Below are positions 40,451 through 48,890 of a DNA stretch of 64,000 bases, piece by piece (the stretch's first letter is position 1; the number at the start of each line of letters is the position of its first letter). Below the pieces are notes generated by a model. The model saw nothing but the letters and a program-made list of their open reading frames with translations. It ran no database searches and had not been told where the DNA came from. This DNA comes from Nitrogeniibacter sp050293885. Its GTDB lineage: Bacteria > Pseudomonadota > Gammaproteobacteria > Burkholderiales > Rhodocyclaceae. The translations under genes and the position numbers were made by a program. Location of the stretch: NCBI GenBank assembly GCA_050293885.1, contig JBNKNO010000012.1, positions 3,999 through 67,998 of the forward strand. The letters are read 5' to 3'.

Positions 40451-42466
40451 TCAGCCCTCGGGCGACCCCGCCGCCGGCGCCAGGGCGCGTGCAGCGCCGG
40501 GCGCCGCCTGTTCCAGACGTTGCTCGATGGCCCGCAACACCGGTCGCACCGCGTCGCCGACGGCGATCTGGGGTTCGGACGGTTTGAACCCCTCCTGCGC
40601 CTCGCGCGCGGTCACCGCGCGGCGCGCCCGATCGAAGGCGGTTTCGAACGAATAGGTCTCGGTCAGCGCCTCGGCAAACAGGGCGCGGCCGAAAAAGGTC
40701 CATTCGGCGCTCTGGCTGCAACCGTGGGAATTGCGATCGGCGCTGGAGGCACTCATCACCAGCGTATCCGGCGCGGCCATGCGCTGCACGAATCCGCCCG
40801 AGTAGCAGGCCGACACCACCACCGCCCGGTAGCGGATACCGGCTTCGTCCAGCGCCGCCTTCAGCGTCTCGGGAGTCAGTGGGTCGAAGGTGTAGGGCCA
40901 CAGCTGCAGATGAAAACGGAAATCCCTGGCCCCATGCGAGGTGAGGAACAGCAGCAGCACGTCCTCGTCCCGGTTCATGCGCTCGCCCATCGTCACCAAG
41001 GTGCGCTTCAACGCAGTCATGTTCGCCATCGGCAGACGATCGATGGTGTCCGGGTTGTTGACCAGCACCACGTGCGCCCGCGCATCGAAACGATCGCGCA
41101 ACAACGCATCGGCGCCCACCACCTCGCGCAGAAAGACATCCTGCGAACCGTCGCCACCGACCGCCACGGTGAATAATTCCGGCACCCCCGGTCGCCCGGC
41201 AGGAATTCGCGCCAGCGCGGATTCGAGCAAGGCGGGCTGCGTGTACAGCACGGCCTCGCGGGTCACCCGCGCGCGGCGTTCCTGCCACTTGGCGTACCGG
41301 GCTTCGTCGTAGGGCGGGTACCACAGGTCGCCGAGTTCCAGCGTGCTCATCCACCAGACGGGCATCACGAAAAGCAGCAGCACCGCGAGCACCGCCGCCG
41401 CCCGCTGACCGGCCAACAGCCCCTGCGCGGCCGCCAGCGCCAGTACCAGCGCCACCATCGCCCACAACGCCAGGAGCAGATTCACCAGGCGAAGGGTTTC
41501 GCTCACCTGCATCTCATCGGGCAACAGTTGCAGACCGTACAAGGCGAGGGACGAGACGACGAGGACGCTCATGAACGCGGTCGCGCCGGGCACCATGCGT
41601 GCGTCGTCCCCCGTTACCCGAGCCGACACCCAGGCCACCAGCAGCACCATCGTCAAACCGAACATCGCGGCCGGCACACCAGCCGGATTGAACTGGCTCC
41701 CGGGCCCGCCGACGTGCAGCCACTCGCCCACCACCTCTACCGCCAGCCCGGTGAGCAACAGGAGCACCAACTGCACGGAGGACGCACGCACGCGGCACGC
41801 GGCGCGCCGGGGCGCGACGAAGAACAGGAGCCCCGCAAAAAGGTTCGACAGCCAGTCACGCCAGATACCGTCGCCGCCCCGCGGCACCGCCGGCGGTGCC
41901 GTGGGGGCCGGCGACACGCACAGGCCGCTCAAGCGTTCCACCTCGGCAACAAACGCCTCGACCGCCATGCCCGCGGGCAGCGCGCGCAACGGCACGGGCA
42001 GCACGTTGAAGGAGCGCATGTGGAAGAACAGCACGTCGCCGACCCGCTCGATGGCGTCGAACAACGACCACGCCAGTTCGCTGCGGCCATCGGCATGGGT
42101 GGTGGTCACGCCCGCGGCCGACAACGTGAGCGTGTACGCCCCCACCTGCCCCGACGCGGCCCGGCGCAGGATGCGTGTCTGCTGTCGCTGCGCCAACAGC
42201 CCGACGACCAGCACGAAGATCAGGACGAGGGTCGCCCCGCCGCCGGGAATGTCGAAATCACGCCCGTGCCACAGTGCCGCGAGCCCGGCACCCAGCAGCA
42301 TGTACACCAACACGCGGCCCACTGCGCGCAGCCTTTGCGCACGCGTCGGGCGCCCTTGGCGCGCCCGTCGGCCGGCGGCGCGCAATGCGGCCAAACGGTC
42401 ATCGATCGTCGAGTCGACGTCCAAGGTCAGCAGAGAATGCGAGTCGGCAGGCATGGCAGCGGGCAT
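40451..42466 (-). CDS. multi-pass membrane protein with YcxB-like and C13 (legumain-type) peptidase domains
   Basis: 671 residues. Two membrane helices at about 51-92 are followed by a YcxB-like segment (about 108-165: YTLTLSAAGVTTTHADGRSE, then FNVLPVPLRALP). About six further hydrophobic segments span 205-373. A soluble C-terminal caspase-fold domain occupies about 430-620, with catalytic His511 (LFLTSHGARDF) and Cys554 (VVSACYSGGF). This His-Gly/Cys spacing is that of clan CD family C13. The domain probably faces the periplasm or cytoplasm depending on helix count. It converges on the tpsB gene with 12 bases between stops. Substrate unknown; whether it processes the neighbouring adhesin is speculation. 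Confidence 0.83.
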   Translation of the reverse strand: MPAAMPADSHSLLTLDVDSTIDDRLAALRAAGRRARQGRPTRAQRLRAVGRVLVYMLLGAGLAALWHGRDFDIPGGGATLVLIFVLVVGLLAQRQQTRILRRAASGQVGAYTLTLSAAGVTTTHADGRSELAWSLFDAIERVGDVLFFHMRSFNVLPVPLRALPAGMAVEAFVAEVERLSGLCVSPAPTAPPAVPRGGDGIWRDWLSNLFAGLLFFVAPRRAACRVRASSVQLVLLLLTGLAVEVVGEWLHVGGPGSQFNPAGVPAAMFGLTMVLLVAWVSARVTGDDARMVPGATAFMSVLVVSSLALYGLQLLPDEMQVSETLRLVNLLLALWAMVALVLALAAAQGLLAGQRAAAVLAVLLLFVMPVWWMSTLELGDLWYPPYDEARYAKWQERRARVTREAVLYTQPALLESALARIPAGRPGVPELFTVAVGGDGSQDVFLREVVGADALLRDRFDARAHVVLVNNPDTIDRLPMANMTALKRTLVTMGERMNRDEDVLLLFLTSHGARDFRFHLQLWPYTFDPLTPETLKAALDEAGIRYRAVVVSACYSGGFVQRMAAPDTLVMSASSADRNSHGCSQSAEWTFFGRALFAEALTETYSFETAFDRARRAVTAREAQEGFKPSEPQIAVGDAVRPVLRAIEQRLEQAAPGAARALAPAAGSPEG

Positions 42467-42658
42467 CCGGGCAAGTGATGCCGGCGATCATACCATTCGG
42501 ATATCGCTGACCATGGGCCACAACCGACCGACACCCACACCGCCTATACTGCGGAGATATTCCCCATGCCATTCCGGTTTCCCGATGCGGAGCCATGTCC
42601 TTGCCGACCGCCCCCGCGACGTACTCGAATTCACCGGACGCTCACCGGATAACTCCCC

Positions 42659-43234
42659 ATGACCCACCTGATCCTCGGCCTGCTGCTCTTCTTCGGCGCC
42701 CATTCCCTCTCCATCCTCAACGAAGCCTGGCGTGACCGCATGCATGCGCGCCTCGGCGAGAACGGCTGGAAAGGCATCGTTTCGCTCATCTCGATTGGCG
42801 GCGTCGTCCTCATCGCGCAGGGGTACGCAGCGGCACGGCTCGATCCGGTGGTGCTGTACACCCCGCCCACGGCCCTGCGCCATGTCGCCATGCTGTTCCT
42901 GATCCCGGTGTTTCCGCTGCTGCTGGCCACCTACCTGCCCGGGCGCATCAAGACCGCCGCGAAACACCCGACGCTGCTCGCCACCAAGCTGTGGGCACTC
43001 GCCCACCTGCTCGCCAACGGCAATCTGGCCGACGTGCTGCTGTTCGGCGGCTTCCTCGCCTGGGCGGTGGCGGACCGCATCTCGATGAAGCATCGCAGCC
43101 AGCGCCCGCTACCGCACGCCCCGGCAGGCAAGCTCAACGACGCCATCGCCATCGTCGGCGGGCTCGCGCTGTACGGCATCTTCGTGATGTGGCTGCATGG
43201 GTGGCTGATCGGGGTGTCGCCGCTCGGGCAATAG
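42659..43234 (+). CDS. NnrU family membrane protein
   Basis: 191 residues with five or six membrane helices. It matches NnrU (HLILGLLLFFGAHSLSIL at the start; AKHPTLLATKLWALAHLLANG and LLFGGFLAWAVADRIS in the middle). NnrU proteins are associated with denitrification and nitric oxide-related gene clusters and are homologous to the isoprenoid/methyl-transfer NnrU/MddA superfamily; their biochemical role is uncertain. No other nitrogen-oxide genes are in the window. Confidence 0.88.
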   Translation: MTHLILGLLLFFGAHSLSILNEAWRDRMHARLGENGWKGIVSLISIGGVVLIAQGYAAARLDPVVLYTPPTALRHVAMLFLIPVFPLLLATYLPGRIKTAAKHPTLLATKLWALAHLLANGNLADVLLFGGFLAWAVADRISMKHRSQRPLPHAPAGKLNDAIAIVGGLALYGIFVMWLHGWLIGVSPLGQ

Positions 43235-43240
43235 ACCATC

Positions 43241-43828
43241 ATGTGGATTGACTCCATTCGCAGCGAAGACGTCGCTGGACGCGAGCGAGTACGTGAGCTC
43301 GCCCAGACAGATCCTTTGCTTGCCTTGAAGAAAGCTCGATCGATCAAGCATCCTTGGTACCGTTGCCAGTCGTTGTCCTCGGTCGCTGAGCATCTGGATA
43401 GACATCGTCTGCGCCAAGTACTGATCGAAGCGCTTGAAGTGGCTCGGGAACAACCCGAGATCAACCGCGTCGTCACGGTGTCGTCCTGGCCGATACGACA
43501 TTTAGTCAAAGCTTATCCGGCACTTGCCGCAGAGCACATCAACTCGTTGGTCACTTTGGCCGAAAGGGAGCCACATACGCTGCGACGAGCTGACGCGCTG
43601 TACGCGTTGGCAAGCGCGGTGATGGACAGCCGCAGCCACCTCGGATTGATCGTTCCTTCGCTCATCAGCGCACTACTCAACGGTAGAGGATGGCGGAACG
43701 ATCGGCTCATCCGCAGTTCGGTGAATCTCATTCAGTCTGTACAACCAGACTCGCTTGCCGCGTTGGTGGCCCGTCACGGAGAAAACCGCCAAAAGAAGCA
43801 GTTGATCGCCAGTCTCAGACGAGAATAG
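43241..43828 (+). CDS. orphan alpha-helical protein, low GC
   Basis: 195 residues, no signal or membrane segment. The sequence reads as consecutive helical pairs (ALKKARSIKHPWYRCQSL, LRQVLIEALEVAREQPEINR, EHINSLVTLAEREPHTLRRA), resembling HEAT/TPR-like helical repeats. Codon use and GC (by eye near 55 percent) are lower than in the neighbours, suggesting recent acquisition. It starts 6 bases after the NnrU stop. No family recognised. Confidence 0.6.
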   Translation: MWIDSIRSEDVAGRERVRELAQTDPLLALKKARSIKHPWYRCQSLSSVAEHLDRHRLRQVLIEALEVAREQPEINRVVTVSSWPIRHLVKAYPALAAEHINSLVTLAEREPHTLRRADALYALASAVMDSRSHLGLIVPSLISALLNGRGWRNDRLIRSSVNLIQSVQPDSLAALVARHGENRQKKQLIASLRRE

Positions 43829-43892
43829 TCGTCGCATGCGCACACGTCGACACAACTCGCCCCATCGCAGCCACGCCGATCATCCGCTTCGC

Positions 43893-43921
43893 TTCAGCTT
43901 CCTCCAACGCTGCCGTATACT
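43893..43921 (+). promoter_or_regulatory. sigma-70-like promoter of ahcY
   Basis: TTCAGC (43893-43898) and TATACT (43916-43921) with a 17-base spacer. The predicted start at about 43928 lies just before the SAH aptamer, matching the organisation seen at metH. Confidence 0.65.
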
Positions 43922-43931
43922 GTTCGACTTT

Positions 43932-44099
43932 CCGAGGAGCGCTGCGAGGTCGTCGATCTGCCTGATCGCCGCCCCAGGCTCGGAAGCCGCCGCTGGCGGT
44001 GAGAATCAACGGCGCTCACGACATCAACCCGTGCCGGGCACGGGAGGTGCGTGAGTCGAGCTGCTCCCCCTCCCCCCGGTCATAGCATGGAGCTTTGCC
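43932..44099 (+). ncRNA. SAH riboswitch and expression platform upstream of ahcY
   Basis: Aptamer 43932-44017. P1 is CCGAG (43932-43936) with CTCGG (43979-43983). GAGCGC (43937-43942) forms the pseudoknot with GCGCTC (44012-44017). The conserved CCAGGCTCGG is present, with an extra GC hairpin at 43986-44000. The 3' strand is shared with a competing stem, CTCACG (44015-44020) with CGTGAG (44050-44055), capped by the CCCGTGC/GCACGGG hairpin. No T-run follows. Instead GCTCC (44063-44067) can pair with GGAGC (44089-44093), which contains the ribosome site of ahcY. Control is therefore probably at translation initiation, unlike metH. SAH should increase expression (family knowledge). Confidence 0.93.
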
Positions 44100-45509
<1,410 letters not shown>

Positions 45510-45528
45510 TCGGCAACGGCCCGTCCTG

Positions 45529-45560
45529 CCGGCGGACTCCGCGAGGCGTCCGCCGGTTTT
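45529..45560 (+). terminator. rho-independent terminator after ahcY
   Basis: Perfect 9-bp stem CCGGCGGAC (45529-45537) / GTCCGCCGG (45548-45556), loop of 10 bases, followed by TTTT. It separates ahcY from the GNAT gene. Confidence 0.8.
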
Positions 45561-45580
45561 CGATTGAGCCAGGAGTTTTC

Positions 45581-46237
45581 ATGCAAGCACCCCGTGTGCG
45601 CCACACGCGGCCGGAAGACATTCCGGCACTGATCGCGTTGCAGGCGCGCGTGTATCCTGACATTCCCCCATGGAGCCGGCGCAAGCTGGCCGAGCAGCTC
45701 GACGTGTTCCCGCAGGGCCAGCTCGTCGCCGAATCCGACGACGGCCTGATCGGCTGCGCGGCGTCGTTGATCGTGATGTGGGACGAATGGGCGGAGTCGC
45801 ACACCTGGAAGGAAATCACCGGCGCCGGCACCTTCGAGAATCACGACCCCAACGGCAAGACGCTGTATGGCGCCGAGGTGTTCGTCGCCCCCGAGGCCCA
45901 GGGGCAGGGCATCGGCCATCTGCTCTACGAGGCACGTCGCACGCTGTGCCGCGCCATGAACCTGAAGCGCATCATCGCCTGCGGCCGGCTGCCCGGCTAT
46001 CACAGGCACGCCGAAGAGATGACGCCGGAGTTCTACGCGCAGCAAGTGGTCACTGGCGATCTGCGCGACCCGGTGCTGAGCTTCCAGCTGCACGAAGGCT
46101 TCAACTACTGCGGCCTCATCGAAGAGTACCTGCCGGAAGACACCGAATCCTGCGGGCATGCCTCGATCATCGTCTGGATCAATCCGGACTACGACGCGGA
46201 ACGACCCACCGTCATCCCCGAGGAAATCGACCTATGA
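45581..46237 (+). CDS. GNAT family N-acetyltransferase
   Basis: 218 residues. The GNAT fold is visible: an N-terminal strand-helix (HTRPEDIPALIALQARVYP), the acetyl-CoA pyrophosphate loop (VAPEAQGQGIGHLLYEARR), and a long insertion with HRHAEEMTPEFYAQQV before the last strands. A CAGGAG site precedes the ATG. The stop overlaps the start of the nitrilase-superfamily gene (ATGA). In many bacteria these two domains are fused in one polypeptide. Here they are separate but coupled, so they probably work on the same amine or amide substrate, which is unknown. Confidence 0.87.
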   Translation: MQAPRVRHTRPEDIPALIALQARVYPDIPPWSRRKLAEQLDVFPQGQLVAESDDGLIGCAASLIVMWDEWAESHTWKEITGAGTFENHDPNGKTLYGAEVFVAPEAQGQGIGHLLYEARRTLCRAMNLKRIIACGRLPGYHRHAEEMTPEFYAQQVVTGDLRDPVLSFQLHEGFNYCGLIEEYLPEDTESCGHASIIVWINPDYDAERPTVIPEEIDL

Positions 46238-47109
46238 TCGTCCGCATCGCCGCCGTGCAATACCTGCTGCGCCAGATCCACGACTGGTCCGGCTTCGAGA
46301 ACCAGGTGCGCTTCATCATGAAGGCGGCCGGCGACTACAACCCGCAGTTCGTCGTCCTGCCCGAAATCTTCACCAGTCAGCTGCTGTCCTTCATGGACAC
46401 CTCGGACGTTCGCGAAGCGGTGCGCAACCTGCACGACTACACCAAGCGCTACAAGGATTTGATGCAGGAGCTCGCGGCGCAGTGGAACGTGCACCTCATT
46501 GGCGGCAGCCATCCGCACGTGCACGAGGACGGCCGCCTGCTCAACACCGCCTTCTACTTCACGCCCACCGGCGAGATCCACGAGCAGGACAAGATTCACC
46601 GCACCCGCTGGGAGCGCGAGAAGTGGGACACCGACGCCGGTGACCAACTGCGCCTGTTCGACACCCCGTTCGGCAAGATCGCCATCCTCATCTGCTACGA
46701 CATCGAGTTTCCCGAACTGGCGCGCATGGTGTGCGAGGCCGGGGCCGACATCCTCTTCGTACCCTCGTGCACCGACGATCGGCAAGGCTTCCTGCGCGTG
46801 CGCTATTGCTGCCACGCTCGCGCCATCGAGAATCAGGTGTTCGTGGTGCATACCAGCACCGTCGGCAACCTGCCGGTCGAAGGCCTCGGGCTGCACTACG
46901 GGCAAGCGAGCATCATCACGCCGTCCGACTTCCCCTTCGCCCGCGATGGCATCGCCGCCGAGGGCACGCCCAACATCGAGCAGATCGTGGTCGCCGAAGT
47001 GGACCTGCACGACCTCGAAAGCAACCGCCTCAAGGGCACCACCATTCCGCTCTACGACAAACGCAAGGACGTGTACGAGCACCCGGTGGAATTGGTCAAG
47101 GCCAGCTAG
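46234..47109 (+). CDS. carbon-nitrogen hydrolase (nitrilase superfamily)
   Basis: 291 residues with the complete nitrilase-superfamily triad: Glu44 (VLPEIF), Lys120 (EQDKIHRT) and Cys154 (ILICYDIEFPE). The amidase-like EFPE after the cysteine suggests an omega-amidase or N-carbamoyl hydrolase-type activity rather than a true nitrilase. Translationally coupled to the GNAT gene upstream; the tlyA-like gene starts immediately after its stop. Confidence 0.9.
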   Translation: MIVRIAAVQYLLRQIHDWSGFENQVRFIMKAAGDYNPQFVVLPEIFTSQLLSFMDTSDVREAVRNLHDYTKRYKDLMQELAAQWNVHLIGGSHPHVHEDGRLLNTAFYFTPTGEIHEQDKIHRTRWEREKWDTDAGDQLRLFDTPFGKIAILICYDIEFPELARMVCEAGADILFVPSCTDDRQGFLRVRYCCHARAIENQVFVVHTSTVGNLPVEGLGLHYGQASIITPSDFPFARDGIAAEGTPNIEQIVVAEVDLHDLESNRLKGTTIPLYDKRKDVYEHPVELVKAS

Positions 47110-47955
47110 ATGTCGATGAAGTCATTCCATCGCCGCAGCGCGCGGCCCGCCCCAGCGCCCCACGAACATGCCAGTGGCCCGGTGGACCGCAACGGCCTGT
47201 TCCGCATCGACAGCCTGCTGGTCGAGCGCGGCTACGCGCCCTCGCGCACCGCCGCCCAGCGCATGATCGCGGCGGGCCGCGTGATGGCCGACGGCGAACC
47301 GGTGCGCAAGCCCTCGCTCGAAGTCGCCGCCAACGCCGAACTCGGCGTCGAGCCGGCCGACGACGACCGCTACGTCTCGCGCGGCGGCCTCAAACTGGCC
47401 GGCGCGCTCGCCCATACCGGGCTGAATGTGCACGACATGAGCTGCCTGGATGTCGGCCAGTCCACCGGCGGCTTCACCGATTGTCTGTTGCAGGCCGGCG
47501 CCGCGCACGTCACCGGCGTCGAGGTCGGCCACGACCAGCTTCACCCCCGCCTGCGGCACGATCCGCGCGTGCGCTGCCGCGAAGGCATCAACGCGCGCAC
47601 ACTCACCGACCTCGATGTCGGCGAAACGCGGCCCGATGCCGGCTTCGACCTCATCGTGTGCGACGCCAGCTTCATCTCGCTCACCCTGCTCATGCCCCGC
47701 TGGCCGGCCTTGCTGGCGCCGCGCGGGCACATCATCGCGCTCGTCAAACCCCAGTTCGAAGTCGGCCCCAAAGGGCTGGGCAAGGGCGGCATCGTCACCG
47801 ATCCGGCCCGCTACGCCGAAGTCGAACGTAAAATCCGGGCGTGCGCCGACGAATCCGGCCTCGATGTGCTCGACTACTTCGACAGCCCCATCACCGGTGG
47901 TGACGGCAACCGGGAATTCTTCATTCACGCCGTCCGGGCTGACCGCCCGGCATGA
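47110..47955 (+). CDS. TlyA-family rRNA methyltransferase/hemolysin-like protein
   Basis: 281 residues. An S4 RNA-binding domain spans about 33-95 (RIDSLLVERGYAPSRTAAQRMI, followed by the YVSRGGLKLAGAL motif). A Rossmann-like FtsJ methyltransferase domain carries SAM motif I CLDVGQSTGGFTD and motif IV IVCDASFIS. TlyA members methylate 2'-O of 16S/23S rRNA in some species. A product of this reaction is SAH, consistent with its place next to ahcY and metF. It directly abuts the preceding gene and overlaps metF by 4 bases. Confidence 0.92.
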   Translation: MSMKSFHRRSARPAPAPHEHASGPVDRNGLFRIDSLLVERGYAPSRTAAQRMIAAGRVMADGEPVRKPSLEVAANAELGVEPADDDRYVSRGGLKLAGALAHTGLNVHDMSCLDVGQSTGGFTDCLLQAGAAHVTGVEVGHDQLHPRLRHDPRVRCREGINARTLTDLDVGETRPDAGFDLIVCDASFISLTLLMPRWPALLAPRGHIIALVKPQFEVGPKGLGKGGIVTDPARYAEVERKIRACADESGLDVLDYFDSPITGGDGNREFFIHAVRADRPA

Positions 47956-48806
47956 CACAACGACACGACATGACGCAAAACACCCATTTCTCGATCGAAT
48001 TCTTCCCGCCGCAAACCGAGGCCGGCATCACCAAGCTGCGCGATACCCGTGCCCAGCTCGCCCAACTCAAACCGGATTTCTTCTCGGTCACCTTCGGCGC
48101 CGGCGGCTCCACTCAGGAGCGCACCTTCGACACCGTGTTCGAAATCCAGCGTGAAGGGCTCGAGGCGGCGCCGCATCTTTCGTGCATCGGCAGCACCAAG
48201 GAAAGCATCCGCGAGATCCTGCAACGCTATCAGGACCAAGGCATCCGCCGCATCGTCGCGCTGCGCGGCGACCTGCCCTCGGGCGTGGTCGATCCGGGCG
48301 AGCTGCGCTACGCCAACGAACTGGTGGAGTTCATCCGCGCCGAGACCGGCGACTGGTTCAACATTGAAGTGGCTGCCTACCCCGAGTATCACCCGCAGGC
48401 ACGCACCCCGCAGGCCGACCTCGACGCCTTCAAGCGCAAGGTCGACGCCGGTGCCAACTCGGCGATCACGCAGTATTTCTACAACGTGGACGCCTATCTG
48501 CACTTCCGCGACGAATGCGCCGCGATGGGCATCGACATTCCCATCGTGCCCGGCATCATGCCCATCGTCAGTTTCTCCAAGCTGGCGCGCTTCTCCGACG
48601 CCTGCGGCGCCGAGATCCCGCGCTGGATGCGCCGCAAGTTCGAATCCTTCGGCGATGACAGCGACGCCATCAAGGCCTTTGGCCTCGACGTGGTCACCGA
48701 CCTGGCCGCCAAGCTGCTCGACGCCGAGGCCCCCGGCCTGCACTTCTACTGCATGAACCAGGCCGGACCGACCTCGACGATCGTGGAGCGGCTCGGGTTG
48801 TTGTGA
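47952..48806 (+). CDS. metF: 5,10-methylenetetrahydrofolate reductase
   Basis: 284 residues (278 if the second ATG at 47970 is used). FAD-dependent TIM barrel that makes 5-methyl-THF for MetH. Motifs: FSIEFFPPQTEAG with catalytic Glu, VTFGAGGSTQERT, RRIVALRGDLP, and the conserved ITQYFYNVDAYLHF. The start at 47952 overlaps the stop of the tlyA-like gene (ATGA). No riboswitch is present directly upstream. The gene ends before a strong bidirectional terminator. Confidence 0.96.
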   Translation: MTQRHDMTQNTHFSIEFFPPQTEAGITKLRDTRAQLAQLKPDFFSVTFGAGGSTQERTFDTVFEIQREGLEAAPHLSCIGSTKESIREILQRYQDQGIRRIVALRGDLPSGVVDPGELRYANELVEFIRAETGDWFNIEVAAYPEYHPQARTPQADLDAFKRKVDAGANSAITQYFYNVDAYLHFRDECAAMGIDIPIVPGIMPIVSFSKLARFSDACGAEIPRWMRRKFESFGDDSDAIKAFGLDVVTDLAAKLLDAEAPGLHFYCMNQAGPTSTIVERLGLL

Positions 48807-48820
48807 TCCCGTCCCCAGCC

Positions 48821-48858
48821 ACCAAGAAAAAAGGCCCACCCGGGCCTTTTTTCTTGGT
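48821..48858. terminator. bidirectional rho-independent terminator
   Basis: A perfect 17-bp inverted repeat: ACCAAGAAAAAAGGCCC (48821-48837) and its complement (48842-48858) around the loop ACCC. The A-run and T-run flank a GGCCC core, so it can stop transcription from metF (+) and from the converging sensor kinase gene (-), which ends at 48891. Confidence 0.92.
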
Positions 48859-48890
48859 GCGACGTCCGAGACTTGCGCGTGCCCGGAACG

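Noticed and set aside
44028..44044. CCCGTGC/GCACGGG hairpin as a terminator before ahcY
   Set aside because: No T-run follows it. It fits better as part of the competing stem of the riboswitch expression platform.
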